Assembly: GCA_907163375.1 (NCBI GenBank)
Contig: CAJQUW010012909.1
Location: forward strand, 62,001-126,000
Length of the DNA stretch: 64,000 bases
Source of the DNA: Prostheceraeus crozeri
Lineage: Eukaryota; Platyhelminthes; Polycladida; Euryleptidae
Reading direction: 5' to 3'
The notes under the pieces were generated by a model. The model ran no database searches. It was not told the DNA's origin and was given only the letters and a program-made list of their open reading frames with translations. A program made the translations under genes and the position numbers. This document shows positions 31,553 to 43,326 of this stretch, in pieces; position 1 is the stretch's first letter; every line of letters starts with the position of its first letter.

Positions 31553-31915
31553 AAAAGTTATTGAATTTTTGATGCGTCTCATTTGCTTAAGTTAATGGGA
31601 AATCTATTGCATGACTATCAAATTCTTTCTTTCAAAGATTCTGATGGCGCATTTCATAAAATTGAATGGATTTACATTGAAAATCTTCATGAATTGCAAA
31701 CAAATGATTCATTGATTCTAGCAAATACGTTGGGAGTAAAACATATTCATTACAAACGGGCACTTATGAAGGTGTTCTTTTCATAGAAGAAACGTTCATC
31801 TATAACTACAAAAGCGCTTAATCACAGATATTTGAATTGATGAGCTTCCACAGAAAGTTCTTGCAATTTTATCAAGCTGCAATTACGATGACTGAATATG
31901 CAGATGAATCAGAAC
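31553..31915 (+). pseudogene. P-element (THAP9-type) transposase fragment
   Basis: The translation FDASHLLKLMGNLLHD, KIEWIYIENLHELQ and LANTLGVKHIHYKRALMKV follows the conserved central part of P-element transposases (SHLLKLxRN, WxYIExLxxLQ, ANKLxxxHIxFxxxxMKV). It stays open to 31786; a further similar piece (FHRKFLQFYQAA) seems to continue in another frame to about 31915, so the copy is decayed. No terminal repeats were found. It is a fragment of a once autonomous DNA transposon. Confidence 0.6.
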
Positions 31916-32133
31916 CCGTACGTACTGCGTTATTACTTATATAAATAATAATAATGATAATTCGTTTATTTCATTGAAGCCCCAATATTGGGAATCGTGG
32001 GGCTATGATAACATAATACACGTTGCTTATCAAATGTAGAACACATATAAGAAACAAATAACGAACAGCAAAAAAGGAAAAAGAACAATGAAAGTCAAAT
32101 TCAACATGATAGAACGATTAAGACGACGATTGA

Positions 32134-33797
32134 TCATAAAGTAAAACCACAGTTAGCCAGTTTAGACATAACGTAAACGAATGATCTACTGACGAGTGAA
32201 TTTGAGCATAAAGGTAGACGAAACTTTTGAGAATGTGTCAGTCTTGGTAGCAACAAATGATGAAGAGGGTGGTCATCATCATGAATCATCCTTTGAAATA
32301 ATCTCCATCCAATTATCATACGACGATAGTCCAGGGGAACAAACGAGGAACAATCACATCTGCTTGACCCACAGATAATACGGTGAGAACGTCTTTGGAC
32401 ATTATTCATAATATCAGATTGAGTCATATTGAGACCCACGAGCAAAGGCACACAGTACTCTAAGAGATTTCTGATGCATGCAGTGTAAATAGACACTAGC
32501 TCATCTTTCTCAAAGTAAGGTTTAACATGTCTTAAAACATACAATTGTGAAGAGGCTGGCCTAGATATGATTTCAGAATGCCTTTTCCATGATAGTTTAT
32601 AATCGAAAGTTACTCCCAACAGTTTCAGCTCATTCACGGAAGGAGACTCATCTAATTCCAAATGAGAGAGATTGATATTCGAAGATAAACCAATCATCAT
32701 CTGTCTGCTCTTGGATACTTTCACATTCATTTTATTGATAGTCATCCATTCCCTAACATAATCGACGGCTTTCAGGAGCGGGCTTTGAATATTTGCCCTG
32801 CCGACAGCCCCACATATTATGATGTCGTCAGCATATTTGACCATGATACATGATCTACCACTCATCTGTAAATCGGATACGAAGTAATTGAAGAGCTGAG
32901 GTCCCACTGAAGACCCTTGAGGAACGCCGCTTACCATCCTTTGAACACTACTGGAAGACGATGACCATCTCACTTTTTGGAATCGGTCTGAGAGATAATT
33001 TCCAATGAAAGATATCAGAAAAGGACTGAAACGGTCTTCTAGGGCCTATCATCTTCTGAATCACAAGTCGATGCGACAAACGATCAAAACCCTTTTTTCC
33101 ATGTCTAAAGAAAGAAGATAGCAAGCAATAGTTTCAGGGTCAGATATGGCGTTTGAGATAAATTGAGTCACCTCAATGAGAGCACATGTCGTAGAGCTAT
33201 GACGACGGTAAGCAAATTGCAGCGGATCAGATCTTTCTTCAAATTCATGTCCAACTCTCTTCATGAGTTCTTTTTCGAATATGCGAGCAGGCATGGGCAA
33301 CAGTGATATGGGTCAAGTATCCGACAAGGTTGGTTTATGAGATTTAGGCAATGGAACGATGTCTGCAACCTTCCACAAGCGTGGTAAGATGAGATGAGGC
33401 ATTGAAGATTCGGCATAATGGATCAGAAAGGACTGAAGATAATTTAATCCAAATAACAGACGCAATACCGTCGGAGCCCAGAGATTTTCGAGGATTTACT
33501 TGATTTAACAGTCTTTGTACTTCACTCGAATTAAATATGAAAGGAACAGTGTAAGGCAATGGTTGTATTGATATAGGATCAGACTGCATCATCGATGTGT
33601 AATTATTATTCAAGGTTTCTAAGATATTCTGTATATTCATTTCAGGGCAGCATTTGGGCAACCAATCTGGATCTTTAGAAGTTCCAAGAATCTCATTTTT
33701 TATCTTCCATATTGACTTGTTTTGATTTTGCATGCGACGACCCCAATCCCGTTTAGCTTTATAAATATACAATTTGACTTTATCTCGATAATGGATA
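32134..33797 (-). pseudogene. LINE ORF2, reverse transcriptase part
   Basis: Continues from the linker (VKLYIYKAKRDWG) to RT motifs SLGSDGIASVIW, DPLQFAYRRHSST, VSGVPQGSSVGPQLF and the catalytic VKYADDIIICG, followed by LKLLGVTFDYKLSW and the thumb. The polymerase active site is preserved but the frame changes several times around 33060-33345. It is separated from the endonuclease part only by the mariner insertion. Confidence 0.75.
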
Positions 33798-33963
33798 TAC
33801 AGGGTGCGAGAAAAGTCTTTGCGGATTTTGATAACTTTATATTTAGTTATTGTATGGTGAATTGTTTTACTTTATTTTCATTTTTCTTTGAACAAACCCA
33901 TCTAGAAATAAAAACTAAACATTCCATGTACTCATTGACATTTATATTCTTCAAATAGCTCAC

Positions 33964-35591
33964 CAGTGTCCGGATTCTAGAATTTCGAAATTTTCGTGCA
34001 TCCCGAAAATTTTCGTGCATGATATATATAGAAAAAAGTCACCTTTCTGAATAGTATGATCCCAGACAGCACTATTTCGTTGCAAAGCCGCTTCAGAGCT
34101 ATTTTACACATTCATATTTAATTCCTCATCATTGCATAAGAACTTAAAGTTAGACTGACATGCAGTACTGTAATGTACTAAAATGTACATCTGAGTGAAT
34201 GCACGTAAAATTGATGTAAGCTACCCAGGGTAACAAGAATCCTGCTCACATTTTAATTTGCAAATTACATGCGAACATTCAACTGCCAGATGCAATTAAA
34301 GATAGAGTAAACGAAACTGCCACTGAGTATAGAGTTTCGATTTAACTTATTTTAAGGGTTGATGGAGGTATTTCAAAAAAGTATGCATATCCAATTATCA
34401 TGAAAGTAATTACTTTGGTAGGAAGGGCGTATGCCTATTATGTTAACAGATAGAACGAGTATACAGTATAATAAATCGTATACTTATGTATCACTAAACA
34501 AATTGAAACAACAAATTTAGTACGGTAAGAGCATATTGCTATTTGCTAAGATTACTAATCAGCTGACGCTGTCCAGTATCTTTGGCCATTGTTCTGAAAG
34601 TCTACATGGAAGTTCACCAGATAAGTCACTTTGGTATTTTTGGTATCTTTGGAAGGGAGGAGCTCGGCTGCTTTCCGTTTCAAAACAGTCTCTACGACAC
34701 GTTCGCATTCTTTTTCCTTCTTCTTTGTGAGAGAGAGTCTTTTTCAGCTCTAAGGCGACTTTTCTTTTTCATCTTCTAATGTCTTCTTTTGCAATTCTTC
34801 AAGGAGGCGGCGCTTCTCCAACTGGTCTTCAAGTTTTTTCTGTATTTCCTTCTGCGTGGAAGTGAGATGATCATCCAAACTGGGAGTACGAAAATCGCTT
34901 TGATCAACTTCATCAAAATGGGAAATTTGCCGGAGTTGTCGACCATTGTCCAAAAGTCAATTAATTGTTCGCTTGAAAGATCAGCGGCTGGAACCAGTGT
35001 GTATATTCGACAACATTGTTCACGTCATCCTTCACAGAATCACATATGAATAAGTGTCAATTTCGAATGTTCTTGAAGTTTCCATTAAAGAGCACAAAGC
35101 TGCGAAACTGAGACAAGTTAACGTAAATACCTTTTAACTCCAGCAATAATATTGAGTATATGATCTGAAATATGAGAATAAGTTTTCAACCTAAAAAATG
35201 TGCACAGCCTTTATTTACCTTCAATAAATATTTGTCATATTTGAACCCTGATTCTTATCAAAAGATAATTATATAATCATGTCGTTTTTTAGAATATCGT
35301 ATCTTGTTATCTGTAAAATGTATCTTTCTCTGAGACAGAATGTATCTTAAATGTGGCAGACAGCTTACAGTTTCCACTCATTTCACCAAGTACTGTACTC
35401 TACGCACTCGGTAGAATACAGTAACACCGGTAATCTACAAAAATCTATCAAAAATGATGTATACTGAAAAAAACTGAACGATGCAAAAATTCGTGCAATC
35501 CACATCACGATTTTCGTGCATCGACCGTAATTTTCGTGCATTCGTGCATGATTCGTGCATGCACGAATTTCGTGTGTGAATCCGGACACTG
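33964..35591. mobile_element. hAT-like non-autonomous element inside the mariner
   Basis: Perfect 13-bp inverted ends CAGTGTCCGGATT / AATCCGGACACTG and an 8-bp target duplication TAGCTCAC (33956-33963 and 35592-35599). Several copies of TTTTCGTGCAT lie just inside both ends, as in hAT subterminal arrays. No transposase. It holds a 67-residue open frame on the minus strand (34750-34953) that looks like a coiled coil (KEIQKKLEDQLEKRRLLEEL), possibly a captured host exon. Confidence 0.85.
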
Positions 35592-35599
35592 TAGCTCAC

Positions 35600-36593
35600 C
35601 GTCATGCTCAATGCACTTCAGAAAATGTTTCTGAAAATTCCTCAACGAATCACGGTAGTAAGAGAGAGCAATGTTGTTCATTTGTCGCTCAATCTCTTCT
35701 CGCAAGTCCTGAATGTTCCTGTAAATAAAACCTGGAGGATAAGCCAATTGCCGCAGGTGACTCCAGAACCAAAAGTCGCAGGGTGTCAAGTCCGGCGATC
35801 TTGCTGGCCATTCAATAGGTCCTCTCCTGCCGATCCAGCGATTGGACAAATGAGTCTCTAGAATTTGACGCGCTGAAAGAGAGTAATGGGGAGGCGCTCC
35901 GTCTTGCTGGAACAGAAGGGTTCTTCCAGTGCCACGAGAGAAATAAGGAACGACTTGGTTCAACAGAAGATCAGAATATCTCTTTCCATTCATGGTTTCT
36001 GAACTGATATCGTAGAGAAGAAGTCCGGAATAGCCTATACAGGCCCACACGGTGAGGCTATGAGTCTTGCCTGGGTTGGTCATTCTAATATTCGGGTTCG
36101 TCGTAGTCCAGAAGTGCACATTGTGCTTGTTGATGTTGCCTGTCAACGACATGACACACTCGTCCGAAAATGTTAGCTTTCGGAGGAAAGCAGGATCTTC
36201 TCTCGATTTTCTCCCTCCTCATTTCTTCACAAAATTGTAAGCGGCGGTCTTCGTCCCCATCACAAAGAAATTGAGAATATAGCGGCTTGTATGGATGATA
36301 ATGCTCGGCTTTTAGAACTTTTCGGACAGTGAAATCAGAGATCCCGATATCGCTCTTGTCGAAGTTGAAAGATTTTCAGTGACAGCTTCAATTACCTTTT
36401 GCCTGTTTTCATCTCCAGATGCTGTTATGGGTCTGCCACTTCTGGGTCGGTCGTGGGACAGGCTGCCGGTTTCAAGAAGTTTGTTCTTCCAAATACAAGA
36501 TTGTTCTCTGAATTGACGAGCACTTTCTTCACAGTTGAAAGAAATGGCCCACGATGTGCAATAAACTTTTTCTATTGTCGAGAATTCCATCAC
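35600..36593 (-). pseudogene. Mariner-type transposase
   Basis: An N-terminal helix-turn-helix region (KNKLLETGSLSHDRPRSGRP) is followed by the DDE/D core: FSDE, LFQQDGAPPH and WPARSPDLTPCDFWFW. Counting from the QDG aspartate to the PCD aspartate leaves 41 residues between, the spacing of the DD41D group rather than DD34D mariner. The frame changes between 36180 and 36320, and the 3' end is cut by the hAT insertion site at 35600. This enzyme cut and pasted the element at TA sites. Confidence 0.75.
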
Positions 36594-37224
36594 AATATCA
36601 AATTACTCACATCCATCAGTGTATCGAGTTTATAAACACAGTGTATAAAATGTATTGATTAAAATTAAAAATCTCGTAGTAAGATTCAAATGTGAAATCT
36701 ATGCTGGTCAGCAAAAATAAGTAGCATAGCTTTTCAAGGCATAACATTTATTAAAGTTAATCATCCATGGTTTAGTCCGTCATTTAATGATCGATTCTCG
36801 AAGTTAGATTTAAATTTGAAATCTATGGAGCTCAGCAAAAACGAGTGGCATAGCTATTTGAAGCACAACTTCGTTGATTTGATTAAAATGAGATCAAATC
36901 ACGTAGCTAGATTCAAATGTGAAATCCATGGAGCTCAGGAAAAACAAGTGGCATAGCTTTTTAAAGCATCGAAAATAGCACATTGAAATGCCGAGTTTAC
37001 AAAACGTATGGAAAGTAATCAATTTAAATTTTGTTGATTGTATAGCATAAAGCTCACTATGTGTTAAATCTGAAGACTTGGCATGCATAATAGTCGAGTG
37101 ACAGAGTTATCTACAAACGCATTGCCACATATTGGTCACTGAAGAAATGATATTTGATCATTGAATAGCAAAATATAAAGTTGACAAAAATCCGCAAGGA
37201 CTTTTCTCGCAACCTGTACGTTGG

Positions 37225-38150
37225 CCAGTTTCGAGATCGATACGCTTCATAACGCTTGTTAATCAAAACCTTTATCGTTGATGTTATCCATGGTTTGTCA
37301 CGACTGCTCTTCTGTATGTAATCACAAGGTAGAGATAACAGACTGTCATTGAGTAAACGGTAAAAAAGAGTACACATATCGTCGAGGCTCAGGGATGAGA
37401 AAAGGGATTCGAAGTTCAAGGTGTCAAAATAACTGATAACAGTTTGAAAGTTGGATTCACGAATGTCAAATACTTTCGTTCATTTTGTCTGCTCAGGAAA
37501 ACGATGTATTGAGTCAATGTGAACTACGGCGTGATCACTGGATGCCAGAGGAGAATGATAGACTGGTACATGATAATAGGGTATCAGACCTTCCGGTAAC
37601 AACATAAGATCCAGTAGAGCTTCATTTCGTGTTGGTTCTCTTACAACATTCTCCAAAGAAAAATTTATTTCTATGTCAATGATATCAATCCTGTTGAAGT
37701 CTCCAACAATGTAAATATGATGATTCCCAAACGAGTCCAACTGTTCATCTAGCAGGGTAGTAATATATTCAAGAGCTGATTTTGTCTTGGAAGAATTCAT
37801 GGATTGTCCGTGAGGAAAATACAGAGTCAACAGAAAACACGAAAAATGCTTTTCAGTTACTCGTAACAGCAGAAGTTCGATGTCACTATTTTCCGATGTA
37901 CGTTGAATCAAATCAACCTTAAAATTGGATTTAACCCAAGTACATATGCCGCCACCTTTACGACCGTTACGATCAGCCCGAAAAACATTGTAACCATTTT
38001 AATGAATAACACAGTCGGCTATTGATTCACTTAGCCAGGATTCCGTAACACAAACAAAATCACTATGAGCATCCGAAATGAAAACAGAAAGTTGATCAGT
38101 CTTGTTCAGAATAGATCGAGCATTTGTCAGAGAAATCGATGGAAGACAGA
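37225..38150 (-). pseudogene. LINE ORF2, APE-type endonuclease part
   Basis: Contains FVCVTESWLSESI near the start, ADRNGRKGGGICTWV, IYIVGDFNRIDI and SSDHAVVHID, the standard order of APE endonuclease motifs that nick target DNA. It then runs into PWITSTIKVLINKR, the linker before RT, where the mariner insertion begins. Stops interrupt the frame near 37999 (in IHxNGYN) and after FPEQTK near 37480. Confidence 0.7.
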
Positions 38151-38157
38151 TTCGGCG

Positions 38158-38910
38158 TCACTGAGAATGTCTGAGAACGATTTTTCCTCGGCGTAATATC
38201 ACGTCTTCACCGGCATCTCTCCTCATCTTGACTTCTTCATTCAAACGCTTGTTATGTTCCAGCTGAGAATACGTGAGATCTGGGCGAACAAATATTTTTC
38301 TATATGATTCACTCTCTTTAAGCTGCTTCGCATTCTGAAGGCAGCTTCGTCGAAGCTCTGCTGTTTTAAAACGCAGTTTAACTGGCCGTGGACGCCTGGA
38401 ATCGATCCTTGTCTTGCCAACACGTTCAAAGGAGAGAACATTCTCCTCCTCCAAGTCTACTTTATCAAGAAGATTAGAAATTATGGCACTTTCTTGTTGC
38501 TTCGCATCCTCAAGAGAATCTGTCACAGGTTCCGGCAATCCGAAGACGATGACGTTGCATCTTTTTTCCTTTCGCTGCTCATATTCATCGATTGCAGTAT
38601 GAATGGTTTTTCCGATATCATTGAATTGTTCATTAACATGTTCACGAAGAAACGTTAATTCTTTTTCAATAATTGTGAAACGATGAATAATATCACAAAT
38701 GTTGACGGATTTACATTGATTGCACTGATAGATAAGATTATCGCAGTTGACAATAGATTTAAGTACGCTCGCAGAAATGCCAGCACAGTCCTTTCTAGCG
38801 TGAAAGTTCTTCATGCATATGCTGCACTTCACGGAATCACCTTCGATGACAGTCTCGCAGCTACTGCACGTACATTGATGTTTGATGACGTCACTGCCTT
38901 TACGGGACAT
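38158..38910 (-). CDS. LINE ORF1 protein (PHD-like finger plus RNA-binding region)
   Basis: About 250 residues from MSRKGSD. The first part holds a PHD-like zinc module (C-x2-C...C-x2-C...H...C, then C-x2-C). After a short coiled segment comes NVIVFGLPEP and FERVGKTR...RPRPVKLRF, typical of the RRM-like part of L1/CR1-type ORF1 proteins that coat the element RNA. The frame is open through the whole unit although the downstream ORF2 is interrupted. A start at 39042 is possible but adds an unlikely Trp/Phe-rich leader. Confidence 0.65.
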   Translation of the reverse strand: MSRKGSDVIKHQCTCSSCETVIEGDSVKCSICMKNFHARKDCAGISASVLKSIVNCDNLIYQCNQCKSVNICDIIHRFTIIEKELTFLREHVNEQFNDIGKTIHTAIDEYEQRKEKRCNVIVFGLPEPVTDSLEDAKQQESAIISNLLDKVDLEEENVLSFERVGKTRIDSRRPRPVKLRFKTAELRRSCLQNAKQLKESESYRKIFVRPDLTYSQLEHNKRLNEEVKMRRDAGEDVILRRGKIVLRHSQ

Positions 38911-39126
38911 CGTGAAAGAATGGAAGTGAACACGGATCAAGGTACAGCGATGCAAATGGAAAAAAATCCAAATTGTTCCCAATCCACAAGGCAAAGACCA
39001 GAAACAAGCAGACCTTGAGATTGCTGAGGACAAGCCGATCACAAAGATATAAAAATTATCGTCAAAGGCCGCAGTGAAAGGTCAATAATTTTCGGAAAGA
39101 GGCAATGAAGCGAGAGAGCAGCAAGA

Positions 39127-40514
39127 TACAACCGTCGCGCACAAACGCTAAAAAAAAACACGCTAAACACAAATGGAACTGGTGTAAATGTCTACTTTTT
39201 ATCATATGAGCTTCTAATCGTTTTTATCAATGAATAATTGCCGCGACTTTAACAGTATCCTCCAACTTCTTGCCGAAGTATTTTTTAGACACAAAATACA
39301 CCCCAGTATATTTCTGACAAGAGACAATGACTTGCTTACCGGCTTCACGCGCTGTTGATCAGAGCAGACCGTCTTATCTAATCCTGTGTCTGGCGACAAC
39401 TGAAGTCTGGTTTACTCACTCGATTAGTTACTTTCACCAAGTAAAATTTCATCACGTTGGATGAAAAGCTGCATGAATATTATGAAAATCCAGATTTCCC
39501 TTTTCACGTTGCGCAATGTCATATTTCAGACTCGTGGCGCGTCTGCCCGGGTTTCTCTTAGCCTAACTAATAACTTTCTCGTCTGTATCAAACAGGTCGA
39601 CCATCTCACATGCTTCATTACGCAATTTCTACACAAAGTGACGTTATGAGTTTGTCAATGAAATTCTCTTTCAAGACAATAAGCTACCACAAGTTTGGAA
39701 GACAACTTGACCAAACTTACTCGACCTAGCTTACTGTGCAATAACCATTACATGTACTTGTTGTATTATTCTTACTAGCAGCAGCACAAAGCTCAATCAA
39801 TACTTGCCTCCGCACCAGTCAGTCGGTAATGATGTATAATAGCGGATTAGGAAGTAAGTCTGTTTAACGTTTTCCAAGAATCCACAGGCTTGCAGAACCG
39901 AAATATATCTATTTGAAATATGAGCACTTAAACAAAATACACCCAAAACATCTAAATGTACCGTAAGTTAATAGAGTACCGTTGTGCTTCAAAAATGTCT
40001 TCATATACAGAAAATGAAGGGAAATTTCAGCGTCAACAAGTAGGCTCACTCTGTGTGAAGTAAGGGAGAAACAAGTGTATTCCGTTAGTGCTCACAAAAT
40101 ACGGGAATATAGAAGAATAAAACATCTGTTCCATGATAATGTTGCTGATTGATTGGGGACACTAATCGATATTCAAATGCTGCATTACCATACATGCTAT
40201 GCAATCGCCACTTATAGCATTATTCATATGATGACAATTGTGGCGTACTACATGTCATAACTTTCATCGTTATGGAAATTTCTGCATAAACGGCTGGCTA
40301 AATTTATAAGCATCGGCGCGCTACTGGCGTAATTGTTGCTTATGGGGCAAATATTTAGAGATGCCGTCAGTCGCCGTTACGGTAGGGGTTTTATTGGGTA
40401 TGGGTCACCTCAAGTGGTGTCCTCACCTTGCCAATCCTCAAAAAAGTGGTGCCCACGACAACCCATATGACCCATTCCTGAGCCAGCGTGGGGCCGTCAG
40501 AAGCGTGTTACTAG
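39127..40514. other. Host DNA, nothing recognised
   Basis: Mixed composition with short open stretches only. No repeats, RNA genes or known protein similarity noticed. Confidence 0.4.
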
Positions 40515-42240
40515 GGATAGGAATGCCTCTTACTTGTTGAAAGACTAAACCTCCGAAAGTAACAAAAACTTCACTCATAATGAACTTAATGGCTTCTTTA
40601 AATTTATCCTCAGTGAATACGCTATAACCTTGACACCTGACACCAGATAAAAAAATTTTTTTCAAAACCTACATACAAATATTTCCTATTAGAATCGTTG
40701 AAAATTAAGTCGAGCAGGTCGGAAATGTGAGTAATGACATCTTTATGATCCAGATTGGTGTACAAAGTGGAAAAATCGAAAATTTGTACGTCAAATGCTG
40801 TAATGTTTTGAATTTTATTGAGGAATTCAGTGGACGATACTATGCTCCAATAACAGTTAATACCACTATTACTATGAATTGCGTTACAATACTTCCTAAA
40901 ATGGTCTCTGATAACAAACAAACCTTTATTAATCTCAATGGAAAGTTGCTTAGTAGTACAGTGCCTAGCACCAGCTATAAAGCGAAATTTGAAAGGATTT
41001 TTATGTAATTTTGGTATCCAATATAATTTTGGGAGTTTTTCATCATCTTTTCTACAAAGGGTGCTGAATAATTTACTCATAGAATCCTTATGCCTCTTAA
41101 CTAAATCACTAGGAGACACATCATATGGAATGTAAGCACTATTACCAATAGGGGCTAGTGAGTTAAGATCGAATCCAAGTTCTTGTAATAAGACCATAAC
41201 GTAAAATTTTTTACAGATGAATGCGTAATTACTATTAGCTTTGTCTACGTTAGTTATTATAAAATGCTGATGATAATACTTCAAATCTCTGCTGAAATTA
41301 CGAAAAGATTTAAACTTCGTTTGTAAATTATCTACATTTTTATTTTTATGTATTCTATCTTTAGCTAATACTAGTATCCTGTTTTTCCAAGCCTGAAAGT
41401 GACTGACTGAAAGTTCAAACTTATTGCACATCTTTGTGATGTGCTTATCTATGGATACAGTTATGCTATCTATAACGTCGTTGTGACGAAGCTCCTGTCC
41501 TGTAGGTTAAAAGTTTGCGGAAAGGTTAAAAGGGTGACAGGGAAATTAAAATGGTCGACTTTATGAAAAACAGATGTAATTGTGCCGCAGTCAGTGATAT
41601 TTATGCTATATCAAGATATTCTACTTGTTTGTTATAACTCCCACTTCTGCTGGCTTCTAGACTAGGTGGGTAAATCTGTGGTATCAAGGAATCAAACTTT
41701 TTATAATTAATAATGCATAAATCGTCGATGTATCTAGAAGTACTAGATAATTAATAATGTAGCTAGACCGTACTTCTGACTCTTAATTAAACTAGTCATA
41801 AAAATAAATTCACAATGTAAAAGAAACAAATCCGCAAGAAGAGGACTGCAATTACCAGCCATAGGAATGCCTCTTACTTGTTGAAAGACTAAACCTCCGA
41901 AAGTAACAAAAACTTCACTTATAATGAACTTAATGGCTTCTTTAAATTTATCCTCAGTGAATACGCTATAACCTTGACACCTGACACCAGATAAAAAAAT
42001 TTTTTTCAAAACCTACATACAAATATTTCCTATTAGAATCGTTGAAAATTAAGTCGAGCAGGTCGGAAATGTGAGTAATGACATCTTTATGATCCAGATT
42101 GGTGTACAAAGTGGAAAAATCGAAAATTTGTACGTCAAATGCTGTAATGTTTTGAATTTTATTGAGGAATTCAGCGGACGATAATATGCTCCAGTAACAG
42201 TTAATACGACTATTACTATGAATTACTATTACTACAAAAG
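40515..42240 (-). mobile_element. Penelope-like retroelement, two head-to-tail partial copies
   Basis: Minus strand. The first block (41500 down to 40515) encodes KLPKLYWIPKLHKNPFKFRF, then IFDFSTLYTNLDH and GGLVFQQVRGIP. The second (42240 down to about 41510) repeats the last part, continues with VRGIPMAGNCSPLLADLF and has the catalytic RYIDDLCIIN near 41721-41736. These are Penelope-type RT motifs. The shared 365 bases (40515-40880 and 41860-42225) differ at only a handful of positions. No GIY-YIG endonuclease was seen. Head-to-tail partial copies are characteristic of this family. Confidence 0.65.
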
Positions 42241-43029
42241 TACATACAGTGCATGCAAGCAGCAAAGTTTATGACTTATTAATTCCTTAGGCCTATAAAC
42301 CAGAATTCAATCTATTTTTAAAAGTTCTGCAGCTTCTCATGTTGGTGGCCTACTCTTTGCATATAATACACCATTGAAAGAGATTGAAAGCTTTCAAATG
42401 ATATAGCGTATGTAGTATGTACCCATTCGATGAAAAAATCCTTATTGCATGCACTTGTATGCAACTGGAAAACTTCAAAGCATTTTTAAAGGACTAAGTT
42501 GCCAAGATTCGGAAAACTCTCAAAGTCAAAGTATCTTCCACCTCTCTCCCAGTGCGGAGCTATACCGTTAACCTCGATGAAACGATGGAAGAAGAGACAT
42601 TGTGGTTAAGTTGCGTTTGCGACGGGATCGCCTGAAACAGGTAAAGGAGCGCGAAAACAAACCATATGAGGAGAATAGAGACCTCATAGAGTCAAAGAGT
42701 AACATCACCCAAGCGAACTTCATGTTGTCTTCGAATTTATCGAACAGTTAACTTCGTGATAAGGAGACACTAATGCATGTGGAATCCGTAAGTAGCGTAA
42801 TCCGGAAATTTAGGCTGACAAGGATGGATGACCTCACTCATCTGAAAATGTTTCAAAGTGGGATTGTCAAGTATGTTGAGCTGCAATTTAATATTTTTTC
42901 TCTTTACATCACATTGGATACTCAGTTTTACAGTATAAATATATATATTTGTCGCAGAGGTGGGAAAATACTATTAGGTAGTGATGACATTGACGTCATA
43001 GGTTGACAACTGTAGCTAAAACATTATTC
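42241..43029. other. Host DNA with weak exon-like stretch
   Basis: Mostly featureless. Around 42605-42750 a frame without ATG reads LRRDRLKQVKERENKPYEEN, a charged coiled-coil-like string, but no splice sites frame it convincingly. Confidence 0.3.
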
Positions 43030-43320
43030 AGCGTGGGAGACTCCTATACTCATGCTTGCAAAAGAATTTTGAAAATAAATAAATTTCGAAGGATCAAAAT
43101 TGTTCTGATTTCAGATCCCACCCTTCATTTTTATACAGTGTCTAAACCTCTATTTTTTACTAGATATTGGAAACGTGATCTCTCCGTTCAAAATATGAAT
43201 ATCGAAAGGATAAAAGATGTTCTGTCAATTTCTCCATCTCACCGTAAAGATTTTGAGATTCGAATGGTCATGGATTGGTTGAGAACCAAAGTAAATATCT
43301 TCAAGGATGTAAAAGACAGT
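43030..43320 (+). CDS. Possible host exon (cyclic-nucleotide-binding-protein-like)
   Basis: An open stretch ends in a splice-donor-like GTGAGT at 43319 and has acceptor-like CAG strings at 43030 and 43115. The translation contains KPLFFTRYWKRDL and IKDVLSISPSHRKDFEIRMVMDWLRTKVNIF. The second part faintly recalls the region before the cNMP-binding domain in CNBD2-type proteins (LxxxPxxRxxxExxxxxxWLR). This is the only host-gene-like coding piece seen in the window. Weak call; it may be chance. Confidence 0.3.
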
Positions 43321-43326
43321 GAGTGA

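Larger units (their letters stand above)
33800..37216 (-). mobile_element. Tc1/mariner-superfamily element, 41-residue D-D spacing, inserted in the LINE
   Basis: Inverted ends CAGGGTGCGAGAAAAGTC (left) and CAGGTTGCGAGAAAAGTC (right, complement), each preceded by a TA target duplication (33798-33799, 37217-37218). Without the nested hAT element its length is about 1.78 kb. The transposase lies on the minus strand near 35600-36593. Three diverged units of about 115 bp (36665-36985) fill the 5' part. Insertion into the LINE is younger than the LINE; the hAT insertion is younger still. Confidence 0.85.
31938..39126 (-). mobile_element. CR1/Jockey-type LINE, split by a nested mariner
   Basis: Minus-strand non-LTR retrotransposon with ORF1 (38158-38910), an endonuclease (37225-38150) and reverse transcriptase (32134-33797), and a 3' end with CCCAATATTGGGGCTTC followed by an ATTATTATTATT tail near 31940. 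The coding region is interrupted between endonuclease and RT by a mariner element at 33800-37216 and carries several stops and frame changes. The 5' boundary near 39126 is a guess from where similarity to a leader fades. A second, different LINE of the same broad clade is at 44136. Confidence 0.75.

Noticed and set aside
42605-42750. Coiled-coil host exon
   Set aside because: The charged string is in a frame without ATG, and the candidate splice sites do not agree with that frame.
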